A stretch of 64,000 bases of DNA from Aphis gossypii (lineage: Eukaryota > Arthropoda > Insecta > Hemiptera > Aphididae): the NCBI RefSeq assembly GCF_020184175.1, contig NC_065532.1, positions 24,552,001 to 24,616,000 of the forward strand, in the 5' to 3' direction. The translations under genes and the position numbers were made by a program. A model generated the notes under the pieces. The model was not told where the DNA came from, did no database searches, and saw only the letters and a program-made list of their open reading frames with translations. Each line of letters begins with the position of its first letter. Position 1 is the first letter of the stretch. This document shows, piece after piece, positions 1 through 12,519 of this stretch.

Positions 1-3000
1 AAACCTGCGAATTTAAAGTTTATGAACTAATATTCAATTTTTTAGCTATTTGTGGAACAAAAGTATCAAATAATTCAAATACATAAATATATTAATATTT
101 AATTTGAATATAGTTAAAGTTGCCATTTAAATCTTATAGTATTATAAATACATGTAGTAAGCACTATTTCACTAGGCAGTTATGAATGTGATTGTCAATA
201 TTTTTTAAAAGCAAATTGGTATAAAACATATTTATTTTCTAAATAATTATACGCGCTCATAAACATTTAACAATAGGTAGATCATTACAACTATTTAAGT
301 ACCTTTAAATTTAGGAATTTTCTAGCGTTAGTTTAAAAGTTCGAGTGTACGCATACAGTATTACAGTGTTATTTAACATCAATCATCATATAAATACATA
401 ATATAAGTGAAGAAATACTATGATGTTTATATATTATATAGGTAGCTATTATTATATATGTATAAAATAGGTAGGACGGTACTAATCACTAGTGGTAGGT
501 ACTACAGTAATCGATACTCAGTTTTCGAACTATTCTTGTGATGTGACATTGTGAATACTGAATATTATAGATAATGATAAAAACGTTTTGCTCAAAATAA
601 AGTCAATACTCATTATAAGTAATGACTTGAATTATTTCAAATTTATAAAAGCTATATTTCTGTAACATAAAATTAAATATAGTTATATTATTTCTTAGTT
701 CTTACTGAATGAATTTTATAATTCTCTTCTAGTAATTATTAATTATTTTTTGTTGAATTGTATTCTAAATATATTATATGTTTGGTATTATGGTCGGGAT
801 TCATAATAAAGGCTAAGAAATTACTCAAGCAAAAACTTAATAATGTTCTAAAATGTTTAAAGTTTTAACGTCGAAGTTATAGGTTTGACAATTTTGATTG
901 GTGAATTTAAATTTTCAGTGAAACATTATAATATTTATATTAGAGAGGTATAGCACACATGTAACATTTATTGAGAGAATTAATGTTTTTTAAGTTAAAT
1001 TATCATGTCAATTAAAACAAATTCGAATTAGATAATCAATAATAGGCAATTAATAGCCAAATAATAATTATTGTTGAGAAACGCTAATACACATAGGTAT
1101 ATTATATTATACAAAGCTACATTAATTATATTATGTTAAAACTTATATTCAAAAATTAATGACGATAACAGAACACAATATATTGGCAAGTTTACTACAA
1201 CCTTCATAGTCCACGTACAGCACTATAAATATTTGTGTTAAGATAACATAAACATACATAGATAAAAATAGTATTTTAATTTTAATTTTAGTGTGTTTAC
1301 GTGTAAATGTGTCGCTAGATATAACTCTAAACTCATCACTCATCATTAATAAAAACCACTCAAGCACGAGATCACGAAAGGGTTATTGTGAGGCAATTAT
1401 CTCACATTCTCACATTTAAAATGAGGTGGTGGGTAGTGTTTACTGTTTAGTAATGGATACATGCTTAAAAAGTATTAGTTAATTTGTATTTATAAATAAT
1501 AATAATTTACTGACCCAGAGGAAGTAATTTTATTAAAACAAATAATAATATTGATGTAAGTTCGGTTGGTATTATATTATATCAAGGTTTATTGTTAGAT
1601 TCAGCAGAGCAAGAAAATTATACCTTATTCTTCACTTTTAAGTCTTTGACGTAATTTAACTTCTATTAATCTCCAGGAAAGAGCCACTAATGATTAAACA
1701 ATTGCACTACAGTCGCATAAATTCTTACTTTAACAGTTTAACTTATATATCATTACCATGTAACATATTAACATATATTAATATAATATTATAATTGTAT
1801 TTTCACAATTTTTTTGGAAAACACGAGCAATATATTAAACGTTGAATTATTATAAACTGTATGTATTTATAATCATTATTCCACTTCTTATATGCGATCA
1901 AGATTATAAAAAGCTTTTATCAGGTTCTTCATGGCTCACTCGTATTTTATTTTTATGCATTACGCTCTAAAGTATAAAATACGCGTCTACGTTGTAAGAG
2001 TATATACTCTTACGCTGTTGACGTTGTAGAAAGCTTTTCGGTAGTAATAATTAACAAACTTAAATATTCATTCTTATGATTTTAGGGAACTGAGTATTTG
2101 CCAATCAAAACTAAGAGTATTATAATATTTACGAAAAAACGCCGAATGGAACGAAATTTGCCTATATTACATACCTATACTTACGAATACAGTTATGTTT
2201 ATTTTCCGTTAAAATTTTTTAAATTATTTAAACGTCTCAAAAATTTTCGATTTGAAATAGATAAATACTTTCTTTTAATGAATAATATGATAAAATAATA
2301 ATAAAAATAAATAATAATATATTATGATAAATGTATTTTCTTCGTAGAACTATATTTCAACTACAGCAATATAGTGACATCGTGTTATTGAAGAATTTTC
2401 TATACAGAAGGCTCATAGCAAAATATAATCATTATTTACAAATCTTATATATTTCTTCTTTTCTCATTTAGTCGTTTATATCCTATTACATTTCTATATA
2501 AGTATATTAGGTATATAATGTATTTTATTATATTGTTGTTGGTATAACTTAGAAAAAAGATTAAAATCTAAAATTATAATTTGTCTTATGTACCTACATA
2601 GGTACTTATAAATATTGACTGATTTTTTTATTAGAAATAAATAGAGTGGTAAAATAAAAGTGTTATTCTCTAAACACACGTGCAATAAGGGAAAATAAAC
2701 ATTTTGTGGTAGCATTTTGTTAACAAAAGAAAAATGTCTTATTAGTGAAGCTTAAATGGTTTTTTTTGACTACGAATGAAAGGGAACTGAGAAAAAAAAG
2801 TAGCCAATGCCCAATAGTACCTATATATGGCGCTAAAATCTTAAATACGCCTTTGCAGTGGCATATGTATTTTTAGTTTTCTATATATTGTACATTACTG
2901 AGAAGTGAGATGGTGAATAATTATTTAACTAGGAATAATTGAATTTAAATTAGTATGAAAATTTAAGTAATATATGTATATATATATTGATTTAACAACC

Positions 3001-6000
3001 TTAAGATTGGTTTGACAACAGTCTATTGGATCTTTGAAGCCTTAATTGGACCTACTGTTGAGTGCAAGGTAACTGGGAAGATTTTTATTGTAAACTGTGC
3101 AGTGGTTTCACGTTGCTTTCTGCACAAGACTAATACAATTTGACTAATCAACTAAGGCCTAAGGGCAGAAATTTTCAGATCTTTTGAAGATTTTTGATAA
3201 AGAAATACCAAGGAGAGATGGAGATGATGCAAGTTATTTGTTGCGAGTTAGATTACGCTTAGTGCTCTTGAGTCAATCTATTATTAGAAACTATATTGTA
3301 ACATGCAGTAAATAATTATATAATATGCAGAGTAGATATGTCAATTAAGGCAATAAAGTATAGTATACCATATTTGTAATATGTAATTTATAAAGATATA
3401 AATGTATTATATTTTCATTTTCATTTTGTTAACTCTATATATACGTAGGTACTAGGTAGTTTATATGAAATATTAATATATATATATATAACTATATTAT
3501 ATTATAAGTAATAACCATGTCAAACGCCCAGTTAATTTGCATGCATGGACTCTATTCATTATAAAAATATAATTAACATTATACAAACAATTGAGTATAA
3601 TGATGACGTGTGTCTAAATTATAATTTTATTTATTTTATATTTATGAGCTAATGTGTAATTTCAACGAATACTGTACTTTTGGTAAAATTCTAATTTAAA
3701 AAGCATGTATTTTATAATATATATCATGTATGTATTCAAGCTTAACCTATCCAATAATAATATATTGTACACTATATATAACTGGTATGGACAGGCGCAT
3801 ACATATGTATTATGTATGGCAACTATGCCATGCAGTAAAACACCGAACATAATATTAATGTAATAATAATAATATATTATATTGATTATGATAATTTGAC
3901 TTTTGACTACTATGCAAACTCATACTATCCATAGTATCATGTTTAATTTATCACAAATATACGAAGTAATTACATAATAACGTAAAAAAGAATCGTTTAT
4001 TATATCATACTCGACTAATGTTTGCATTTCTTTGATTACCTATGTAAATTTAAATTTACTTTGATACAAATAAACCATTAAATGTGACTAAATGTGGCTA
4101 GTAGTTGTACAACTATACAGTATACATATACATAGTACTATAGTCTATATAATAGCAGTTAACAATACAGATATAGAATTTCTATTATAATTTTTAGATG
4201 AAGGTGTAACCGTGTAATCAAACTGCTAATAACAGGCGTTTTGTAATACTTGTTAGAGCCAAGGGGTGGTGGTCGGCGGATAATGAAATTGACAACTTAA
4301 ACTCAATAAATATCAATTAAAACTTTTCTCACTGAGCTCGAAATTTAGAATTGTTTTCACTGCAATTCCATGGAATCTAAGTTTTAATTTTTAAATGATT
4401 TGCAAGCATATTATTATGTTAATAAAAAACAAATAAAATAGTTATAATTGTTAGATAAAAAAAAGTATGTATACCTATATATTTTAAGTGGCTATAGTAA
4501 GTACCTATTATATCATTATATTAAGCTGCTTACCTAATCACTTTATCATATTAAATAAGTTACAACTTATATTAAAATAAATAAATAACTTAAAATCGAT
4601 TTTTGATATTAATAAATATTATACATCATTATTCATTTATTTATCTAAAGAAAATGATTAAACTTACGTGCTTTACCTATACGGCTATACTGTGTAAGTA
4701 TAAATTAAGTTATTATTTTTTCTTCATTTAAGTTAATTTTGAAATTTATTTATTCAACAATCTAGGCTTTAGCTATCTATTCATTATTCGAGTTATATAC
4801 ACTTTTATTAACTATTATTAATAAATAATAATATTATACATATTACATATAGTACCTATGTGTATGATGTATATAACTATAAAATAGGTACATTTTTTTT
4901 TTAATATCCACTAAATAATAGTTACTATTAAATTAGTGCTTAATTATATAAGTTAATAAAAAAAAAAAATATATTTTTTAAAAAATATATTGATTCCCAT
5001 CAAGGCCTATACAATAAAAATTATACATTGTGGTATTGTACTATGTATTTATATTGCTGTAGGCCGAAGAAATTGAAATAAAATATTTATAAATATTTAG
5101 GTATTTGTAAAAATTATTCAGTAGGTAGCTCTACGCTCAATAGTATTTAAAACCCATCATGGAGATAACTATTTGATGAAGATATTTTCAAGATTTTTAA
5201 TAGTGATATTAAATAATAATTAGTATATTATAAAGACCGTGCGCGACATCCACCCGATCATGATAGAAGACGAAAAATCCTATAACTTAATTTCATATAG
5301 TGGTCCACTAGTTAGTATTTAATTAACAAATACATTATTTTTCTTACAAATCATAAATACGAGTACGTCAATGCGCTAATAGGCCAACAGTAAAAATTTG
5401 TTCAAATAAGTAATGAGTCGCCTTAACATCGTAATGGCCAGATGGCCTATTCCCTTGATTTCGTCTTTAAATATTACACCTATTACCTATGTACTATTAC
5501 TAATTACTATAGCTGTGATAAAAAATATCTATTGAATTTTTTTAAATGTTTTATACTAGATTTTGTAATATTATTACATAGCTGTATGTCCAACGAAACT
5601 ACAAAAGTTTTCAACACGAAAATCTTATCGATACTATACGATAACAATAGGTAAATATACATATTGATAGCCATATAATAAGTAATACGATAATGCGTCA
5701 ATGCGTCATTTCAAAGAATAACACACCAAAAGATTTATTTTAATATAACACTTAAAGTAAAATATTATTAATTTTTACAATTGCTTAGGTATTATAATTG
5801 CGAGGTATAATAATTGTGTTTGTGTCAAGTTTAAGTTATCGATCTTTTAGAATTTAGACGAAGAAACTACAAACGTATATCTTAATTGTTAATCATTCTG
5901 TAAAATCATGAACTATCAAAATATTCACGTCATGAAATACGAACGTTATATTATTTAGCTAGATGAAACTGATAAACCTATAATGATTTTTAGTTGAAAA

Positions 6001-7970
6001 TTGACATATAAAACTCGTATTTATACACGAATTTTTATCACATGTACGGTGTACATATTGTTGGTATGAAAGTTACCTATATATATATACTTCAGCTGTC
6101 GCAAGCAGATATTATTTTAATCATCGTAGAGGACTCAATTGACTGATTTTCGTAATTATTTACTGTAATCATGTATGACGCGAGTGATTTTCTAAATTGT
6201 ATACATATATATATATTTATATATTATTATAACACCATGCTATACGCCTATACGACTCTGTACCTATACACTGTATTGTGTTTACGTATATTTTAACATA
6301 TAATCACTGAAAAAAATTGAAATAAATCATAAATAGATTAATAATTTTAAGAATCGGAAAACATGTATTTGCATTGCTTCTATACATAAGTATGACTAGT
6401 CGTTATCGAAAGGACATACATAATGATGAAAAATTCATATACATAGGGCATAATATTATTATAACATCGTATAGATAAAATAAAAATACACCAAATTATT
6501 ATCGATTTATTTGTTTGTATAATATATGTACATGTATACCTATACATTATAGGAAAGACATCATCGTCTTAAAGCTTTCGCCCTCCACCGACCTACTTGA
6601 AATTTAATGACATATTATGTGTATGTGTGTATAGCAACTAGCAGGTAATCACTAATCCGTATAATTATTGACATTATTATAAAATATATAATAACGTAAC
6701 AAACGTGATACGCGGAATGGCGAAACGATTATCACTTTATACGGTCGTCGTTTGTTGGGTCGCAGTATTTAGATGATTTTTTTAATATTATAGTTCTAAT
6801 AATTAAAATTCCGCATACCTTTACCACAACAGCAATATGTATCACATACTATATAAAATAGTAGCCACTAAAAGCTAAGATATGCAAATAAAAACCAACA
6901 TAATTTTATATTTTTTGATATGGCAATGGAGCATACACAATATAATATACTGAGTGAGACTTTTATAGAACACACTCATTTTTTCAAAAGCTATTAATGT
7001 TTTTAAAAATATTTTTTCTACGTAATTTTTCAATCGAATTAAAACAACATTTTATTAAGAAAAATGTATAATATTTTATACACACATTTTAATTTCATAT
7101 CATGAAGAAAAATATTTTTGAGTGTTTCGGTATACAAAAATTGAAATTAGGATTAGTAGTTAAGAGTTGTAAACTTGTAACTTATTATAAATTTTTAAAA
7201 CAATGGTGAGCAGAAAAGTAGATCAACATTTGCGGATATCCCCGTACCACTCCACTTCCCTCAAAAAAACTTTAAATACTAACAATAACTTAAAAACTAC
7301 TAATTGTCAAAAGTTCGATTTTTATGTATAAAATCCTTCAAAAATGCTTCGAAATATGAAATTAAAAATTGTATATTGTAACTTAAAAAAAAGAAAAAAA
7401 GAAAAAAATTAGGTCTAACAATAAGAAATATTATAAAACTATGATTTTTTTAAAAAAAGTTTATTTTAATTTCACCTGAAAATTATATAAAAAAAAATAT
7501 TTTCAAAAACGTTAATAGATTTTTTAATAATAAATTCGAATAAAATAGAATAAACCTGTATAATATAGATAGATACTTGCGTAATATTATTAGATATGAC
7601 ACATAATATAGACTGTACAAATCAGTCGTAAAGATTAAAAAGAAAATATAACAATAATCAATGATCTACCGTCATAGTAAACACGCATAATTTATAAAAA
7701 GATAAAACTAAAAAATATCTAGTAATAGCAACATATTATTGATTAGACATTATTTAATGCAGATGTTTTGTAGGCATTATTTTTTCATACACGTTTGACG
7801 TGTAGCAGAAAAGCCAGAAATATTTAATAGTTTTTCACGATCGTGTTATAGAATGTTAGTTACCTACGTCTTACAATTACAATAATAAAATATATTATAT
7901 TTTTGGGAAATATAATAAAATACCATAAGATAAACTACACAATTATACAATAACATATTGACATCATATT
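1..7970. other. AT-rich gene-poor stretch, no gene recognised
   Basis: I see no convincing exon on either strand. Open frames here are short, AT-driven and low in complexity. It holds simple TA- and AAT-type repeats (for example TA runs near 2975 and 3475) and one perfect 24-bp AT palindrome at 4968-4991. It may be intergenic DNA or introns of a gene lying to the left. Confidence 0.6.
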
Positions 7971-7978
7971 GTACTGAC

Positions 7979-8121
7979 CGAAAATCGTATACTTCTAAGG
8001 CCGGATAGAGCTGATCACATGCGTAGTGCAGCTGGCGCAGACCGGCAGAGATAGAATCGAAAGTTCTATGAATTGGAAGACCAAAAGTTAAAGTGCTCGT
8101 TTGTAAATCCATTGAAGCCAT
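7979..8121 (-). CDS. Possible first coding exon of an unknown gene, divergent from Vha16
   Basis: An ATG at 8121 opens a 47-codon frame with mixed, non-AT-driven composition (it begins MASMDLQTSTLTFG and contains LRQLHYACDQLYPALEVYDF). It runs to a possible donor CG|GTCAGT at 7978/7977; past that the reading becomes low-complexity AT sequence. It abuts the CpG-rich island that also serves Vha16, so a bidirectional promoter is plausible. I do not recognise the protein family. A weak candidate second exon follows an AG near 6595 and would keep the frame for about 14 codons to a stop, but its splice site is poor. The exon could equally be a chance open frame. Confidence 0.35.
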
Positions 8122-8149
8122 AACATATTATTATTATGATGTATCACGG

Positions 8150-9320
8150 AAGAGACGGCTTTTGAAAATCGGCGCGGCGGCGTCTACTTTTTTGGGCGTG
8201 GACGATTTTATATTTGGCGCGCTTTCTTTGGAGGCCGTCGATTAGAGCCGCCGCCGGCCATTTTGAACAATGCCGAACAGCGTCTTGCAGGCGGCAGGCG
8301 GACGTCGTTACGGCCGCCGCCGCACCGTCGCGCCACCGGCACCGCCACCACCACCACCGCCGCCGCCACCACCACCACTCCAGTACCAACCACACCACAC
8401 CGCCGATCGCCTTTTTACGTTCGTCACGGTTGGTTTTCGTATTATTTTTTCTGTTCCATTTCCTACTCTCGTCTACCGTAGGCTGTACCCCGTTCGAGTT
8501 ACTGGTTTCGTAACCGGCCGCCGTGCGTTCAGTCTGTCAATTTTTTTATCACCATCCGCGGAACGCGTCTCTCGCCACTGTTTAATCGCAGCCGCCGTCG
8601 TTCGCTCATTCCGCTCTCGTAGTAGTTCGTACTCGCTCACTCACTCTACACGTACACACACTCACACACACACACACACACACATCGAAACTCGTGTGCA
8701 CCGCTCTCGCCCGGTTGGATTTATCTATTTTCCACGCGAGTCCGAACCAAGTCGGCCGCGCCGCACACACGTCTCCGACCGTCGGTGTAACTATCGTTTG
8801 GACTTTCGTCGTTTGTCGCATTACGTTCCCGGCACAACCATGAGCAGCTTGGCGGAGACAAATCCGATTTACGGGCCGTTTTTCGGCGTTATGGGCGCGG
8901 CATCGGCCATCATTTTCAGCGGTAAGCATAACGGCGACGATAATATGTTTGCGTCGTGTGTATTGTATGTATTGTAATAATATATCGACGACACCGTTGT
9001 CGGGACTGTACCTCCCCGGGGCCTAGTACCCGTGATATTATGTCGTCCGACGCCACTCGTGTGCGGCGGACAGGGCGGCGGTGTTCGATCGATGTCGCGC
9101 GGCGGGCGCCATCCTCGTTTTCGTCGAAAAATTGCGGCCCCAAAGCGAGAAAAACTCACGGCCGCCACACCCACCCGCCGCCGCCGCCGACGACGGTGGT
9201 GGTCGATACGACGCGGGATCTTCCCGTATTGAGATTGGACTCGGAGGATCTACGTCGGTGACGGCGTGTGTCAGCGGTTTTTTGGCAGCCTTTGATATCG
9301 TCGTCACGTCCTATATTGTG
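8150..9320. promoter_or_regulatory. CpG-rich promoter island and 5' UTR of Vha16
   Basis: This block is sharply GC- and CpG-rich against AT-rich flanks. It surrounds the Vha16 start codon at 8840 and reaches about 400 bp into intron 1. It contains a CCACCG/CCACCA-rich run at about 8338-8380 and a CA microsatellite at 8653-8684. Long open frames exist in all six frames; this reflects GC-richness and is not evidence of genes. No TATA box or initiator is assigned. Confidence 0.7.
8653..8684. repeat. (CA)n microsatellite in the Vha16 5' region
   Basis: A run of CA dinucleotides with one interruption near its start, about 160 bp upstream of the Vha16 ATG, probably in the transcribed leader. Confidence 0.85.
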
Positions 9321-11809
9321 TTTGTGAGGCGGTTCGACCGCATTACGCACGCACGCGTTTCAAGACCTACACGAGTAGTGGATGTGTTTAGGCGTGGCCT
9401 GATAACCGTGGTTTTCTTATTCACATAGCACTTGACGACGTAATATTGAGTGTACGCGTTCGCGACCGATCGATTTTTTGGAAAACTGTGCCCCCAGCAC
9501 CCTGACAATGGAGACGCGGAACGTAACGAACCGCAATTCTTTTTTGAAAACCGAAAAAATCGGTCAAAACCCGTTCCCGTACTGCCTTTTTCCGCATTAT
9601 TTTCTATCATCTGACGTCTATTTTCACGATTTGAGTTACTACTCAATTCCGACAGCGACTAAAGGTCGAGATAAAATTCGTCATTTCGCCTCTCATTCTC
9701 GAGGTCGCCATCGCAACCTGTTCGCATCGCGTGTCCCACATACGACTCGCCCGCATGGGCGTGACCCGGTCGAGTTTTTTGAACACTTGCGTCTTGAATG
9801 CTCTTGTTTTTCATCCCCTGTAAAATGTCTGCCACACTAAATCCTTTGCAGCAAAATTCCCGATTGACGTTCCTGACAATAGTTAACACTAGTGTGATAG
9901 TCATCAAATCATGGGCGCGGCGCATGAAGGTCATTTAATTAGATTTCGATTTGAGTGATCCTTATCTCTTTCTCTTCTGTCTGTGGCTAGTCATATTTTA
10001 AAGATTTTGATTTCCCCCACGATTACAAGAACAATATTTTGGGACATAATTGTGCGCCAATGCACAATTTTATAATTTCAAAAGTGATACACGTTGCTTT
10101 CGCCAAAACCTTAGATTAGACGTTATCTGTTTTCAGATCACAACACTTATCGTGATACGAGTACAAAGTATATTAGTCCAAAGTCTTCCAATATTATTCT
10201 ATTTGTGTTCAGTATGTTTCATAAATATCCTATAATATCTAATAGGTATTTGCATATTGTATGAATGCAATTTTCTGTATTTTTGAGATTGGAAATTTTT
10301 TGAAAAACCACACCCTTTTTTTCACAGAATCTTGGCCATTTTATAGATACTTTTATTTACCATAGATGTTAAGCAATCTTGAGTCATCGGCATTATGAGT
10401 ACTTTTATAAAAAATACTTTAAAATACCTAACTTATCCTTATTTCATTTAACACATCACTATAATTACAGACAGTCGTCACTGTACCTACCAGTAAAATT
10501 ATTTTAATTTTTGTTCAAAATCTTTTTTACAACAATAATAAATTATGCACATCAGTTTTAAAATTTTCCCTGTTGTATTAAAAGGCTCAGTTTGTTGGTA
10601 CATAATTATTACATTATAAGTACTCTTACTTTTCTGTTTTTTATTATCTATCGTATTACCAATCGATTTGATTTCCAGGATTTAAATTTTACTGATGGTG
10701 CATTTACAACGATATATTTAAATTGATAATACTAAGAAATTGGACATGACATCTGCAATGGGTGTTTCGTTTTAAATGTTCAACCTGATTAATTAAACTG
10801 TTAATAATTTTTGCAATGACTTTCAAGTATTTTGTTTAATGAATATTGCATTGTGTGTACATTTAAAAAAGACTCATACTAAGTGTGGGAGTGTAACTTA
10901 TAATAAACTAAATAGGTACTCATAAATATAGTTAAATTTTGCAGCAAACTGATAAATAATACCTAATAAAAATATTGTTATGCATGTGGGGTTATTTTAG
11001 ATCATATTTTTTTAATTTTATAGTTGTAAATAGTACTTATTGAAATACTTTTTTACACTACAGGTAAATTCGAGTATAATCCATATAAACGCAACTGAAA
11101 AAGACCCTTTCATTTTGTGTTGGTTTTTAAGTTTAACATAGAAAAACAAATTATATGAATAGAAACCTTATTTCATCTCATTTTGTTTCTATTTAATTAA
11201 TGTTAACAATTTGCAACATTAGTAATTTGTATCTGTAAATAATACAATTTAAACATACAATGTACGCTTCTATAGTATAATTAATTGTATATCTTTGCTT
11301 TTTGTTTTTAGCTCTTGGCGCTGCATATGGTACGGCAAAATCTGGAACAGGTATTGCTGCCATGTCAGTAATGAGGCCAGAACTTATTATGAAATCCATC
11401 ATTCCCGTTGTCATGGCTGGTATTATTGCTATATATGGTCTCGTAGTAGCTGTCCTAATAGCAGGTGCTCTGGAAGAGCCCTCTAAATACTCCTTATTCA
11501 AGTAAGTTTATAAGAAATGAATGAAAAAATTGGACAAATTATGTCGTATTCATTAATAAAATGCAAAATACTAGGATTGCTAACTTTCTGTTCTTTTTTT
11601 TTAGGGGATTCATTCATCTTGGTGCTGGTCTTTCTGTAGGCTTCAGTGGTTTGGCTGCTGGTTTCGCAATAGGAATTGTTGGCGATGCTGGTGTCAGAGG
11701 CACAGCCCAACAGCCCAGATTATTCGTAGGAATGATCTTGATCCTAATTTTCGCTGAAGTTTTAGGATTGTATGGACTGATTGTTGCAATTTACCTATAC
11801 ACTAAATAA
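8840..11809 (+). CDS. Vha16-1: V-type proton ATPase 16 kDa proteolipid subunit c
   Basis: Three exons: 8840-8921, 11312-11501 and 11605-11809, all with GT-AG introns and consistent phases, giving 158 aa, the usual length for the family. The protein is the membrane-rotor proteolipid of the vacuolar H+-ATPase. It has four transmembrane helices in two related halves (each with a GAAxG- or GLAAG-type small-residue helix) and the proton-carrying Glu at residue 142 in helix 4 (LIFAEVLGLYG). The start is chosen because MSSLAETNPIYGPFFG matches the conserved N-terminus and has good context (acaaccATGA). The same frame is open upstream to 8270, but that part is low-complexity leader. Poly(A) signals AATAAA occur at 11825 and 12506. 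Intron 1 is 2.4 kb. The CpG-rich promoter fits a housekeeping gene. Confidence 0.97.
8922..11311 (+). other. Vha16 intron 1
   Basis: The intron starts GTAAGC and ends TTTTTAG. Its first 400 bp belong to the CpG island and the rest is AT-rich. An open frame at 9478-9840 gives an unrecognised 120-aa peptide without repeats or domain signatures; I treat it as non-coding. Confidence 0.8.
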
Positions 11810-12519
11810 ATTATTTTCCCTCTGAATAAATATAAAAACAAAACAAATTTTTTTTTTGTAACAAAAAAAAAAAAACAAACAAACCGTGAACACCCATACG
11901 ATGCCCAGTTGTTGTCGTCAATACAAACAATATACTACCATATTATTATAAACATTTTAGTTGAAAGGAAATCAAATATTTGTGCCCTTACGCCACTCAC
12001 CTAAATAGTTACGTGTATTTTTCCTTCCCCCAGCTTTCTAAACCATTTTTCCATTCACGTAGCAAATTAAGTAATAATAATCTTAAAAACTATTTTAAAA
12101 TACATATATTTAAATTAAATAAAATGATGGCCATCTCATGTATCAAACGTTATACTTGTGTTTTATTATTATTATTATTAATTTTTTTTATGTTTCAATG
12201 AGTTGTATTATTAAATATTGTTCCCCCCTTTCACTTTTAAATGTTACTTAACTAAGAGGGGACCACCCTCAAACATTAAGTACTCTATGCGATGTGATGC
12301 AATCTAAACTTAGGAAGTGTACGATTGTTCTCCATCTTATCGAGTAACGTACACTAATAATAATAATAATAATATATTAAATTATTTAAATTAACATTAC
12401 TGCAGTTCAGCACAAATATTGTAGCTGTACAATTTAATGAAAATTCGTAGTTAAAGTATTATTGTTTGTTTTTTATCATTCTTTTTTTTTTTACATTTAT
12501 TGTAAAATAAAAGCAGGCT

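Noticed and set aside
4968..4991. 24-bp perfect AT palindrome
   Set aside because: It is made only of A and T runs in very AT-rich DNA, so chance is likely and no function is implied.
9327..9345. tRNA T-arm-like GCGGTTCGACCGC
   Set aside because: There is no acceptor, D or anticodon arm at proper spacing; it is a chance hairpin in the GC-rich island.
8144..9428. Many overlapping open frames of 60-235 codons on both strands
   Set aside because: They fall in the CpG-rich Vha16 promoter island, where stops are rare in every frame. Their translations are low-complexity Arg/Pro/His/Val, and only the Vha16 first exon is conserved.
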